DNA of 64,000 nt from contig CAIYCW010000055.1 of the NCBI GenBank assembly GCA_903924855.1, positions 1 through 64,000 of the forward strand. Reading direction: 5' to 3'. The stretch is from an uncultured Rhodospirillales bacterium (GTDB taxonomy: Bacteria; Pseudomonadota; Alphaproteobacteria; Acetobacterales; Acetobacteraceae). A model generated the notes under the pieces. That model made no database searches. It was not told where the DNA came from and worked only from the letters and a program-made list of their open reading frames with translations. The position numbers were made by a program, and so were the translations under genes. This document shows, one piece after another, positions 55,138 to 63,863 of the stretch (position 1 is the stretch's first letter; each line of letters begins with the position of its first letter).

Positions 55138-56520
55138 CTACAGGAGGATGACGGAGAGGGCGGCGAAGATCGGCAGCAGCAGGGCGGCTGCGATCGCCAG
55201 ATAGGTGAAGAAGCCCGGCATGCGGATGCCGCGATGGGCCGCGATGGAGCGCACCAGAAGGTTGGGCGCGTTGCCGATATAGGTGAGCCCGCCGAAGAAC
55301 ACCGAGCCCGCGGAGAGGGCGCGCAGCACATGGCCTGATCCGGCCGTGAGCTTTTGCGCGTCGTCCCCGGCGAGTTGGAAGAACACCAGATAGGTGGGCG
55401 CGTTGTCGAGCACGGCGGCGAGGCTGCCGGCCAGCCAGAAATAGGCCAAAGGCTCCGGATTGCCGGCGGTGTCGGTGGTGAGCGCCAGCAGGCCCGCGAG
55501 CGGGCCGGCAGCACCTGCATGCAGCATGGCCTCCACCGGCAGGATGGTGATGAAGATGGCGGCGAACAGCTTGCCCACCTCCGCCATGGGACCCCAGGCG
55601 AACAGATTGGCGTCGCGGATGCGCCGAGGCGTCACGGCCAGGGAGGTGGCGGTGACGAGGGCCAGTGCCAGGATGCCGACCAGGCGTTCGGTGTCGATGC
55701 TCTGACCCAGCACGCTCGTCTGGCCCGGATGCCACAGGCCCTGCATCAGCACGATGCCGACCACGCAGGCGATCAGCGCCAGGTTGATCGCACCGGACAG
55801 GCGCAAAGGGTGGCGCAGCGGATTCGGGTCGCGGCGGGAGAGGATGGTGTCGGCGGCGAAGAACACCGCCAGCAGCGGCAGCGCCACCAGGGCCAGCGGC
55901 AGCAGCAGATGCGAGAGCGGCCAGAAGAACGGCACACCGCGCAGGAAGCCGACATAAAGCGGCGGATCGCCCAGAGGTGAGGTGATGCCGCCGGCATTGG
56001 CGCAGAGCAGGATGAAGAAGACCACAAGATGCACGCGCTGGCGGCGATGCGCGTTGGCGCGCAGCAGCGGGTGGATCAGCACCATGGCAACGCCGGTGGT
56101 GCCCATCACGCCTGCGAGCAGCGTGCCGATGGCAAGCAGTGCGGTGTTGCCGGCGGGTGTGCCCCAGGGCCCGCCTTCCAGCAGAATGCCGCCGCCCACG
56201 GTGAACAGCGCCAGCAGCAGCATGACGAAGGGCAGATATTCGATCAGCACGGCATGCCAGGCCTGGGCCGCCGCCCCCGCGACACCCGCCTGCACACTCA
56301 GCGGCCCCAGCAGCGCTGCGACCCAGAGCAGCGCCACCAGCCCCATGCGGTGATGCCAGAACTGCGGCGCCAGCAGCGGCAGCACGGCGATGGACAGCAG
56401 CAGCCCCGCGAACGGTGCAGCCCAGGCCAGCCCGGGTGCCGCCTGCAAACCCGCCGCCCACAGCGGATGCGGCAGCAGGCTGGCAATCAGCACAAGGAGT
56501 CCCAGATAACGGTTCGACAT
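55138..56520 (-). CDS. Sodium/proton antiporter-like or citrate-type ion transporter (membrane)
   Basis: 460 residues with about 12 hydrophobic segments. Conserved parts are VLIEYLPFVMLLLALFTVGG, TPAGNTALLAIGTLLAGVMG, LLCANAGGITSPLGDPPLYV, AAVLDNAPTYLVFFQLAG and GGLTYIGNAPNLLVRSIA. The ANAGGxxSPLGDPP and DNAPTY patterns are typical of the UIT6/NhaD-like and CitMHS group in the ion transporter superfamily. The ion is not known. The ATG at 56520 begins the first membrane segment. Confidence 0.83.
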   Translation of the reverse strand: MSNRYLGLLVLIASLLPHPLWAAGLQAAPGLAWAAPFAGLLLSIAVLPLLAPQFWHHRMGLVALLWVAALLGPLSVQAGVAGAAAQAWHAVLIEYLPFVMLLLALFTVGGGILLEGGPWGTPAGNTALLAIGTLLAGVMGTTGVAMVLIHPLLRANAHRRQRVHLVVFFILLCANAGGITSPLGDPPLYVGFLRGVPFFWPLSHLLLPLALVALPLLAVFFAADTILSRRDPNPLRHPLRLSGAINLALIACVVGIVLMQGLWHPGQTSVLGQSIDTERLVGILALALVTATSLAVTPRRIRDANLFAWGPMAEVGKLFAAIFITILPVEAMLHAGAAGPLAGLLALTTDTAGNPEPLAYFWLAGSLAAVLDNAPTYLVFFQLAGDDAQKLTAGSGHVLRALSAGSVFFGGLTYIGNAPNLLVRSIAAHRGIRMPGFFTYLAIAAALLLPIFAALSVILL

Positions 56521-56591
56521 AAGCCAAGGCCCCTTGGTTGCAGCGCCGCGACCCTGCAAGTAACCTTGCGCCCAATCAAGGAGATCAGCTG

Positions 56592-57191
56592 ATGGATATG
56601 ACCGGCGAACGCCGAATCCCCGCCCCGCGCCAGAAGGTTTGGGAGGCGCTGAACAATCCGGAGGTGCTGAAGGCCGCCATCCCGGGCTGCGAGTCGATGG
56701 AAAAACTGTCGGACACCGAGCTGAAGGCGACGGCCGCGGTGAAGATCGGCCCGATCGCGGCGCGCTTCACCGGCAAGGTCAATCTGCTCGATCTCGATCC
56801 GCCCAACTCCTATCGCATCGATGGTGAGGGCCAGGGCGGTGTGGCCGGCTTTGCCAAGGGCGGGGCGGTGGTGCGGCTGGTGGATGACGGCGCCGGCACG
56901 CTGCTGAGCTATGACGTGAAGGCGCAGGTTGGCGGCAAGATCGCGCAGCTGGGGGCACGGCTGATCGATGCCACCGCCAAGCAGATGGCCGATGCGTTCT
57001 TCAACAATTTCTCCGCCGCCGTGGCGGCGGCCGAGCCCGAGGCCGGTGCGGCGCCGGCGCCGGTGGCCCAGGCGCAGCTCAGCCTGTTCGATCTGATCCC
57101 GGCCGAGATCGGCGGCTTCCCGCTGATCGCCTGGATCGGCAGCGCCATCTGGGCGGCGATCCTGCTGCTGCTGCTCAGCGCCTATTTCTGA
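56592..57191 (+). CDS. coxG: CoxG family (SRPBCC) protein with C-terminal membrane anchor
   Basis: 199 residues. The CoxG domain is MDMTGERRIPAPRQKVWEAL, LKAAIPGCESMEKL, FTGKVNLLDLDPPNSYRI and SYDVKAQVGGKIAQLGARLI. It is followed by an Ala/Pro linker and a C-terminal helix (AAILLLLLSAYF). CoxG proteins help mature or anchor molybdenum hydroxylases such as CO dehydrogenase. AAGGAG is 8 bases before the ATG. It heads the maturation cluster. Confidence 0.9.
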   Translation: MDMTGERRIPAPRQKVWEALNNPEVLKAAIPGCESMEKLSDTELKATAAVKIGPIAARFTGKVNLLDLDPPNSYRIDGEGQGGVAGFAKGGAVVRLVDDGAGTLLSYDVKAQVGGKIAQLGARLIDATAKQMADAFFNNFSAAVAAAEPEAGAAPAPVAQAQLSLFDLIPAEIGGFPLIAWIGSAIWAAILLLLLSAYF

Positions 57192-57201
57192 AAGCCAGGC
57201 C

Positions 57202-58104
57202 GTGACCCTGCCGAACTCCGTGGCCGAGACCGAGGCCCTGCTCGCCGCTGGCGGCTACGTGGCCGACACGGCGCTGGCCACCACAGTCTTCCTCGCCCTT
57301 GCGATGCAGCGCCCGCTGTTTCTGGAGGGCGAGCCGGGCACCGGCAAGACCGAGATCGCCAAGGTGTTGGCGAGCGGCCTGGGCCGGCGGCTGGTGCGGC
57401 TGCAATGCTATGATGGGCTGGATCTGGCGGCTGCCGCCTATGAGTGGGATCACGCGCGGCAGTTGATGGCGATCAGGCTTGCGGAGGCGCGCGGCGAGGC
57501 CGGGCATGTGGACATCTATGGCCGCGAATTTCTGCAGGCACGGCCGCTGCTGTCGGCGATCGATCCGGCGCTGCCGCCGGCGGTGCTGCTGATCGACGAG
57601 CTCGACCGCGCCGATGAGCCGTTCGAGGCGTTTCTGCTGGAGGTGCTGGCGGATTTTCAGGTGACGATCCCGGAATTCGGCACGATGCAGGCGGCGGTCG
57701 CGCCTGTGGTGGTCCTGACCTCCAACCGCACGCGCGAGGTGCATGACGCGATCCGCAGGCGCTGCCTGTATCAATGGGTGGACTACCCCAGCGCCGCGCG
57801 CGAGCGGGAGATTCTGGCGCGCAAGGCGCCCAAGGTGGCGGCGAAGCTGTCCGCCGAAATCGTGGCCTTTGTGCAGCGTCTGCGCCAGGAGGACATCTTC
57901 AAGCTGCCGGGTGTGGCCGAGACGATCGACTGGGCGGGGGCGCTGACCTATCTGGATCAGACCGAGCTGGCGCCGGGGGCGGTGGATGAAACGCTGGGCG
58001 TGCTGCTGAAATACCAGGATGACATCGCCAAGATCCGCGGCGCCGAGGCGGCACGGCTGGTGGGTGAGGCCAAGGCCAGCGTGGCTCCCGCACCGGTGGT
58101 ATAG
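57202..58104 (+). CDS. coxD: MoxR-type AAA+ ATPase (CoxD)
   Basis: 300 residues. ATP-dependent chaperone used to load or finish the Mo active site of CO dehydrogenase-type enzymes. Walker A is GEPGTGKT (43-50), Walker B VLLIDELD (128-135), the sensor is VVLTSNRTREVHDAIRRRCL. The C-terminal lid is typical of MoxR proteins. GTG start, 11 bases after coxG. The next gene is separated by a pair of AT-rich repeats. Confidence 0.9.
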   Translation: MTLPNSVAETEALLAAGGYVADTALATTVFLALAMQRPLFLEGEPGTGKTEIAKVLASGLGRRLVRLQCYDGLDLAAAAYEWDHARQLMAIRLAEARGEAGHVDIYGREFLQARPLLSAIDPALPPAVLLIDELDRADEPFEAFLLEVLADFQVTIPEFGTMQAAVAPVVVLTSNRTREVHDAIRRRCLYQWVDYPSAAREREILARKAPKVAAKLSAEIVAFVQRLRQEDIFKLPGVAETIDWAGALTYLDQTELAPGAVDETLGVLLKYQDDIAKIRGAEAARLVGEAKASVAPAPVV

Positions 58105-58235
58105 AAAAAGGACTTCTTTTCTGAAGAAAAGAAGCAAAAGACTTTTATCTTTTTTGACGCCTTTCTCCGAAGCCGCGCATAAGAATGAAAGTTTTTTGGT
58201 TCTTTTTTTCAAAAAAGAACTGCTTGCCTTGAACT
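58104..58235. repeat. AT-rich palindromic intergenic repeat, copies c and d in opposite orientation
   Basis: Copy c (58,104-58,150), read on the minus strand, has TTTTGCTTCTTTTCTTC and GAAAAGAAGTCC. Copy d (58,190-58,230), read on the plus strand, has AAAGTTTTTTGGTTC, then TTTTTTTCAAAAAAGAAC. They are separated by about 40 GC-rich bases. The pair splits coxD from coxE, which are normally adjacent. The family also occurs at 341 and 31,919. Confidence 0.72.
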
Positions 58236-58253
58236 GTGAGAAAACCCGGCGCC

Positions 58254-59447
58254 ATGACAGGCTTGCTCCCGATCAATGTGATGCATTTCGCACGGTTGCT
58301 GCGCCGGGCCGGGCTGCCGGTGGGGCCTTCCGATCTGTTGGCGGCGCAGCAGGCGTTGGGCGTGATCGATCTGGGCAGCAAGGCGCAGACCCAGGCGGCG
58401 TTGCGCGGCACGTTGGTGCATCGCCATGAGCATGCCGATATCTTCGACTATGCGTTTGCGCTGTATTGGCGCGATCCGGCGGCGGCCGAGCATGCGCGGG
58501 CGATGGCTGCGATCGATGGCGGCAAGGAGGCGCCGCCCGAGAAGGCGCCGCCCGGGGCCAGGCGCATTCAGGACGCGTTTCGCCCACCGCGCGAGCAGCG
58601 CCAGGCGCCGGAGGATCGCGGTCCGCAGATCGATGCGGTGATGACGGTCTCTGACCGGGAGCGGTTGGAGACGATGGATTTCGAGGCGATGTCCGCCGAT
58701 GAGATCGCCAATGCCAAGGCTGAGATCCGCAGGCTGCATCTGCCGCTTGATGAGAAGCGCACCCGCAGGCGCAGGCCGGATGCCACAGGCCCGCATATCG
58801 ATCTGCGCGCCACGCTGCGCCGCAGCCTGCGCCAGGGTGGCGAGATCGCGACGCTGTCGCGCACACGGCGCACCACGCGCCCACCGCCTTTGGTGGTGCT
58901 GTGCGACATCTCCGGCAGCATGAGCCGCTATGCGCAGATTCTGCTGCATTTCCTGCACGCGGTGGCCAATGACCGCGACCGGGTTTCCACCTTTCTGTTC
59001 GGCACAAGGCTGTCCAACATCACCCGCCAGCTGCGCGCGCGCGACCCGGAGGTGGCGTTCGAGATGGTGGCGCATGCGGTGCCGGACTGGTCCGGCGGCA
59101 CGCGGATCGGCGAGGCCATTGCCCTGTTCAACCGCAACTGGTCGCGCCGTGTGCTGGGCCAGGGGGCGGTGGTGCTGCTGGTGACGGATGGGCTGGACCG
59201 CGATGGGGCGGCCGGGCTTTCGGAGGAGATGGAGCGGCTGCACAAGAGCTGCGCGCGGCTGGTCTGGCTCAACCCGCTGTTGCGCTGGGACGGGTTCGCG
59301 CCCAAATCCCAGGGTATTCGTGCGATGCTGCCGCATGTGGACGAGTTCCGCACCGTGCACAACATTGCAAGCCTGCGCAGCCTGGTCGACACGCTGTCCC
59401 GCCCGGCTTCGGCGCGTGACATGGATCGTTGGAGGAAGGCCCTATGA
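58254..59447 (+). CDS. coxE: CoxE-like von Willebrand factor A domain protein
   Basis: 397 residues from the ATG at 58254. It starts with INVMHFARLLRRAGLPVGPS, the N-terminal CoxE domain. The VWA MIDAS is LCDISGSMSRYAQILLHF (DxSxS near 218-222), with NITRQLRARDPEVA and WSGGTRIGEAIALFN later. With the MoxR ATPase it forms a chaperone system for molybdenum hydroxylases. A middle segment (about residues 90-190) is rich in Arg/Pro/Glu and probably flexible. It overlaps the XdhC gene by 4 bases. Confidence 0.9.
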   Translation: MTGLLPINVMHFARLLRRAGLPVGPSDLLAAQQALGVIDLGSKAQTQAALRGTLVHRHEHADIFDYAFALYWRDPAAAEHARAMAAIDGGKEAPPEKAPPGARRIQDAFRPPREQRQAPEDRGPQIDAVMTVSDRERLETMDFEAMSADEIANAKAEIRRLHLPLDEKRTRRRRPDATGPHIDLRATLRRSLRQGGEIATLSRTRRTTRPPPLVVLCDISGSMSRYAQILLHFLHAVANDRDRVSTFLFGTRLSNITRQLRARDPEVAFEMVAHAVPDWSGGTRIGEAIALFNRNWSRRVLGQGAVVLLVTDGLDRDGAAGLSEEMERLHKSCARLVWLNPLLRWDGFAPKSQGIRAMLPHVDEFRTVHNIASLRSLVDTLSRPASARDMDRWRKAL

Positions 59448-59758
59448 GTCTCGACATTCTGCACCAGGCCGAAGCCTGGCGTGCCGCCGGCGAGGAGGTG
59501 GCGATCGCCACCGTCACGGAGACCTGGGGCAGCAGCCCAAGGCCTGCCGGAAGCCAGCTGCTGGTGAGCCGGTCGGGGCGGATGGAGGGTTCGGTCAGCG
59601 GCGGCTGCATCGAGGGTGCGGTGGCGGAGGCTGCGATGACGACGATTGCCACCGGCGTGCCGCAGCTGCTGGATTTCGGCGTGACGGATGAGCAGGCCTG
59701 GGAGGTCGGACTTGCCTGTGGCGGCAAGCTGAAAGTGTTCGTGGAGAAACTGTCGTGA
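59444..59758 (+). CDS. XdhC/CoxI family protein, N-terminal domain only
   Basis: 104 residues. The XdhC_CoxI domain reads EEVAIATVTETWGSSPRPAG, SQLLVSRSGRMEGSVSGGCI and EGAVAEAAMTTIATG. Family members bind molybdenum cofactor and help its sulfuration before insertion. The second half of classical XdhC is on a separate gene immediately downstream (4-base overlap GTGA). It ends ACGGKLKVFVEKLS. Confidence 0.88.
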   Translation: MSLDILHQAEAWRAAGEEVAIATVTETWGSSPRPAGSQLLVSRSGRMEGSVSGGCIEGAVAEAAMTTIATGVPQLLDFGVTDEQAWEVGLACGGKLKVFVEKLS

Positions 59759-60441
59759 ACGCGGCAACGCTTGCAGCCCTCAACGCGGCGCGGGCGGCGC
59801 TCAGGCCGGTGGTGCTCGCGACGCGGCTGCCGGATGGGCATCAGATGCTGCTGCCGGATGAGGCGGCCTCCCCTGCCCTGAATGCGGCGGCCCTTGTGGC
59901 GCTTGCCAAGGACAAGAACGGCACGCAGGAGATCGATGGCAGTGCGTGGTTTCTGCACGCCTATGCGCCGCCGGTGCGGCTGGTGATTGTGGGGGCCGTG
60001 CATATCGCGCAATCGCTGGTGCCGATGGCGGCCCCGCTTGGCGTGCAGATCATCGTGGTGGACCCGCGGCGTTCCTTTGCCACCGAAGAGCGGTTTCCCA
60101 ATGTGACGCTGATGGATGACTGGCCGGATGACGCGATGAAGGCGATCGCACCCGATTCCCGCACGGCGGTGATCACGCTGACCCATGATCCGAAGCTGGA
60201 TGATCCGGCGCTGGATCAGGCGTTGCGGTCGGATGCGTTCTATATCGGATCGCTGGGAAGCCGGCGCACCCATGCGGCGCGGTTGGCGCGGCTGGCGGCA
60301 CTTGGCCATGACGAGGCGGCGTTGGCGCGGATCAAGGGGCCGGTGGGGCTGGATATCGGCGCGGTGTCCGCCCCTGAGATCGCGCTGTCGATCCTGGCGG
60401 AGTTCGTCGCCTATCGCCGCAGGCTGGGCCGGCCCGCGTGA
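59755..60441 (+). CDS. XdhC family protein, Rossmann (C-terminal) domain
   Basis: 228 residues. The Rossmann-type half contains VRLVIVGAVHIAQSLVPMAA, IIVVDPRRSFATEERFP, AVITLTHDPKLDDPAL and YIGSLGSRRTHAARLARL, with GLDIGAVSAPEIALSILAE at the end, all standard XdhC features. GTG start overlapping the previous stop; its own stop overlaps the next GTG. It acts with the smaller XdhC piece in cofactor handling. Confidence 0.9.
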   Translation: MNAATLAALNAARAALRPVVLATRLPDGHQMLLPDEAASPALNAAALVALAKDKNGTQEIDGSAWFLHAYAPPVRLVIVGAVHIAQSLVPMAAPLGVQIIVVDPRRSFATEERFPNVTLMDDWPDDAMKAIAPDSRTAVITLTHDPKLDDPALDQALRSDAFYIGSLGSRRTHAARLARLAALGHDEAALARIKGPVGLDIGAVSAPEIALSILAEFVAYRRRLGRPA

Positions 60442-62033
60442 ACTTCGCGCCCATCCCGCTTGATGACGCGTTGGGCTGCGTGCTGGCGCATTCCAGGCGC
60501 GCGGGCGGGCTGATGCTGAAGAAGGGCACGGTGCTGGACCAGGCCGCGATCGCGGCGCTGCGGCAGGCGGGGTTTGCCGAGGTGGTGGCGGCGCGGCTCG
60601 ATGCGGGGGATCTGACCGAGAATGTGGCGGCGGATCGGCTGGCGGCGATGCTGGTGGCGCCTTGGCTGCATTGCACGCCGTCCAACACCGGGCGGGTCAA
60701 TCTGGTGGCGGATGCCAAAGGGCTGCTGGTGCTGGATGCGGCGGCGATTGACCGCATCAACGAGGTGGATGAGGCGTTGACGCTTGCCACACTTCCCAAC
60801 CACGCCGTGGTGGCACCTGGCGACATGGTGGCGACGATCAAGGTGATCCCGTTTGCGGTGAGCGAGGCGGTGCAGGCGCGTGTCGAGGCGCAGGTGCAGG
60901 GGGCGGTGTTTCGCCTGCATCCGTTTCGCCCGTTGCGTGTGGGGCTGGTGCTGAGCGAGATCGGCCGGCTGAAGGACAGCGTGGTGGAAAGCTCCATCGC
61001 GGTGACGGAGGCGCGGGTGACGGCTTTGGGTGGCGCATTGCTGCCGCCGCGGCGCTGCCCGCATGAGGCGCAGGCGATCGCGGCCGCGCTGTCGCAGCTG
61101 CATCAGGAAGGGGCCGAGCTGCTGCTGGTGATCGGCGCCTCGGCGACCGTGGACCGGCGCGATATCGGGCCGGATGCGATTGTGCGGGCGGGTGGTGAGA
61201 TCACCCATTTCGGCATGCCGGTCGATCCCGGCAATCTGATCTGCCTGGGGCGGATCGGGCAGACGCATGCCATTGTGCTGCCGGGCTGCGCGCGCAGCCC
61301 GAAGCTGAACGGGATTGATTTCGTGCTGGCGCGCATCTTTGCGGGCCTGAAGGTAGGGCGGTCCGAGGTGATGCGCATGGGGGTGGGCGGGTTGTTGAAG
61401 GACACCGAGTCCCGCCCGTTGCCGCGCGCGCGTGCCACCGCGACACGCAGGGTTGCCGCCATCGTGCTGGCGGCCGGCCGGTCCAGCCGGATGGGGCCGC
61501 GGCACAAATTGCTGATCGAAGGTGCGGATGGCCGCGCCATGGTGGCGCGCACGGTGGATCATCTGCTGCAGGCGGGGTTGGCGCCGGTTTCGGTGGTGGT
61601 GGGGCACCGTGCCGATGAGATCAAGGCGGCGTTGGCCGGGCGCGATGTGCGCTTCGTGCTGGCCGAGCGTTATGCCGAGGGGCTGGCTGAGAGTTTGAAG
61701 GCGGGGCTGGCGGCACTGCCAGAGAATGCGGCGGCTTTTCTGATCGCCTTGGGGGACATGCCGCTGGTGGATGCGGCGGCGTTGCGGCGGATCGTTGCCG
61801 CCTATGACCCGGATGAGGGGCGGTTGATCGTGACACCGCGCCATGGCGGGCGGATCGGCAATCCGATCCTGTGGGATCGCGGCTTTGCCGGCGAGATGAT
61901 GCAGCTGACCGGCGATATCGGCGCGCGGTCGCTGCTAAGGCGTCATGAGGACGCGGTGTTCGCCCTCGACATGCAGGACGATGCGGTGCTGCGCGATTTC
62001 GACACGCCGGAGAGTCTGGCGGCGTTGGAGTAG
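60438..62033 (+). CDS. Molybdopterin-binding / nucleotidyltransferase fusion protein
   Basis: 531 residues, two domains. Residues 1 to about 335 form a MoeA/CinA-like molybdopterin-binding part (PLDDALGCVLAHS; LRVGLVLSEIGRLKDSVVES; ELLLVIGASATVDRRDIGP). Residues from about 338 are a MobA/MocA-like NTP transferase (VAAIVLAAGRSSRMGPRHKL, ERYAEGLAESLKAGL, LIALGDMPLVDAAALRRI). MocA-type enzymes make the cytidylylated cofactor used by xanthine dehydrogenase-type enzymes. It completes the maturation cluster. GTG start with GTGA overlap. Confidence 0.87.
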   Translation: MNFAPIPLDDALGCVLAHSRRAGGLMLKKGTVLDQAAIAALRQAGFAEVVAARLDAGDLTENVAADRLAAMLVAPWLHCTPSNTGRVNLVADAKGLLVLDAAAIDRINEVDEALTLATLPNHAVVAPGDMVATIKVIPFAVSEAVQARVEAQVQGAVFRLHPFRPLRVGLVLSEIGRLKDSVVESSIAVTEARVTALGGALLPPRRCPHEAQAIAAALSQLHQEGAELLLVIGASATVDRRDIGPDAIVRAGGEITHFGMPVDPGNLICLGRIGQTHAIVLPGCARSPKLNGIDFVLARIFAGLKVGRSEVMRMGVGGLLKDTESRPLPRARATATRRVAAIVLAAGRSSRMGPRHKLLIEGADGRAMVARTVDHLLQAGLAPVSVVVGHRADEIKAALAGRDVRFVLAERYAEGLAESLKAGLAALPENAAAFLIALGDMPLVDAAALRRIVAAYDPDEGRLIVTPRHGGRIGNPILWDRGFAGEMMQLTGDIGARSLLRRHEDAVFALDMQDDAVLRDFDTPESLAALE

Positions 62034-62070
62034 GCGGGGCCGATTGTCCGCAGTGCCTTGGTTGCGGTTC

Positions 62071-62101
62071 AGTGGATTGCGCAGCTCGGCTCGCAATGAC
62101 G
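62071..62101. repeat. REP-like palindrome, copy 3
   Basis: GTGGATTGCGCAGCTCGGCT followed by CGCAATGACGA, with a partly self-complementary centre. It resembles the units at 22,911 and 29,047. It lies in the gap between the fusion gene and the convergent ABC solute-binding protein gene. Confidence 0.55.
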
Positions 62102-62147
62102 ATGGCCCTTAGGGGGCAAGGCGGAGGACGGCTTCGCCGCTTCCGCC

Positions 62148-63794
62148 CTACTTGGCGTGCCAGTTTTCGACCCAGAGCGTGTTGATGCCGAAGCGGGTGC
62201 GGTCGACCATGCCGGTCATCCATTTGGGGGTGAGAATGCCGGAGGCCGGGAAGTAGAGCGGGATTTCCGGCAGTTCATCGGCATAGAGATCCAGGATCGG
62301 CTTCCACAAGGCGAGGCGTTTCTGCGGGTCCAGCTCGGCGCGGGCGGCGTTGAGGGCTGCGTCCATGTCCGGATTGGCCCAGAAGCTGTAGTTGTTGCCG
62401 GAGAAATTGTTCTCCGGGCGGGGGATGTAGCCGGACTGGAAATAGATCAGCGGCACATAGTCGATCGGGCTGTCGTTCTGGAACTCGACCAGGCCGGTGA
62501 AGCCGCGCTTGCGCAGGGTCTCGCCGAACATCACCCGGGCGGGCTCGTTCTTGATGACGATGTCGATGCCGATCGCCTTCATCTCGGTCTGCAGCACCTG
62601 TTCGACCAGCTCGCGGGTGCGGTTGCCGGCGGTGGTGACGAGGTCGATGGAAAAGCGCGTGCCATCCGGGCTGAGCAGGATGCCGTCCGGCCCCGGTTTG
62701 AAGCCGGCCTCCGCCAGCAGCGCCTTGGCGGCCTTCGGGTCGTAGGGCAGGACCTTGGTGCCGTCATGCCAGCCGAACTGGCTGGGGTGTTTGAAGCTGC
62801 CGGCGACCTGGAAGCGGTTGTCGAACACGCGGGCCACGATGGTGGCCTTGTCGATGCCCATCGCCATCGCCTGGCGTACCCGCTTGTCCGCCAGCAGCTT
62901 GTTGTTGAGCTGGACGGCGAGATGTTCGTAGCTGGTGACCGAGGGGATGAAATCGACGTCGAACTTGGCGGCCTGGGATTTGGCCACCGAGATGATCTGA
63001 TCGAGCGTGATGCCGAGATTGCCGGTGGCCAGAATGTCCACGTCGCCTGCCAGCAGATTGGCCTGCAGGGCGGAGGTGTTCTCGATCAGCCGCATGGTGA
63101 TCTTCTGGAAATACGGGGCGTGGCCCTTCCAGCCGGGGTTGGGCAGCAGGGTGACCTGATCGTTCGGCTTGAACTCGGCAATGCGATACGGGCCGTCCCA
63201 CAGGCCGGGTGTTTCGGGGGCGTGGTTGAAGGCGGATTTCTGGCCGTAATCGACGGCATCCTTGGCGCTGGCCAGGATCGGGGCCTCGATATGTTCGGGG
63301 ATGGGCGTGTTGGCCTGGCGGTCGAAATCATAGACCACCGATTTCAGCACGTAGCGCACGCGATGCGCGTCGATCGCGGTCGCGGATTCGACCACCAAGG
63401 GCGGGTTGAACATGGCGTTGACCTTGAAGGCGAACGCCACATCGGCGGCGGTGACGGGCACGCCGTCGCCCCAGGCGAGATCGTCGCGCAGGATGTAGTC
63501 CACCTCCATGCCCTTGGTGCCGTCGGGCCGGTCGACGATCTTGGCGAGGCCGTTGGCCAGGCTCGGCACCTCGGTGCAGAGCAGGCAGATCACCCGGCCT
63601 TCCGCGGTGAAGCCCACCACCGGGCGCAGCGCGGCGCCGAGGATGGTGTCCTTGATCGAGGTGGAGGTGATGAAGGGGTGCATGTCCGGCGGGAATTGCG
63701 ACATGCCCATGGTGAGGCTGGTATGGGGTTGCGAGGCCGCCGGATGGCAGGCAAGCAGCGATGCCGAGAGAACGAACCCCTGAAGCCAGCGCAT
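62148..63794 (-). CDS. ABC transporter solute-binding protein, peptide/nickel type (SBP_bac_5)
   Basis: 548 residues. The N-terminus MRWLQGFVLSASLLAC is a signal with a lipobox-like LLAC. The SBP family 5 pattern includes LRDDLAWGDGVPVTAADVAF, GPYRIAEFKPNDQVTLLPNP, LLADKRVRQAMAMGIDKATI and AKALLAEAGFKPGPDG. It binds oligopeptides or similar solutes in the periplasm for an ABC importer not in the window. The neighbouring divergent gamma-glutamyltransferase suggests gamma-glutamyl peptides as one possible cargo. GAGG precedes the ATG. Confidence 0.9.
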   Translation of the reverse strand: MRWLQGFVLSASLLACHPAASQPHTSLTMGMSQFPPDMHPFITSTSIKDTILGAALRPVVGFTAEGRVICLLCTEVPSLANGLAKIVDRPDGTKGMEVDYILRDDLAWGDGVPVTAADVAFAFKVNAMFNPPLVVESATAIDAHRVRYVLKSVVYDFDRQANTPIPEHIEAPILASAKDAVDYGQKSAFNHAPETPGLWDGPYRIAEFKPNDQVTLLPNPGWKGHAPYFQKITMRLIENTSALQANLLAGDVDILATGNLGITLDQIISVAKSQAAKFDVDFIPSVTSYEHLAVQLNNKLLADKRVRQAMAMGIDKATIVARVFDNRFQVAGSFKHPSQFGWHDGTKVLPYDPKAAKALLAEAGFKPGPDGILLSPDGTRFSIDLVTTAGNRTRELVEQVLQTEMKAIGIDIVIKNEPARVMFGETLRKRGFTGLVEFQNDSPIDYVPLIYFQSGYIPRPENNFSGNNYSFWANPDMDAALNAARAELDPQKRLALWKPILDLYADELPEIPLYFPASGILTPKWMTGMVDRTRFGINTLWVENWHAK

Positions 63795-63863
63795 GTGTTT
63801 TCCTCTTGATGGCAGCGATCCCTCCCAACTCTGCCCAACACGCGACCGAATGGAAACCTCCAG

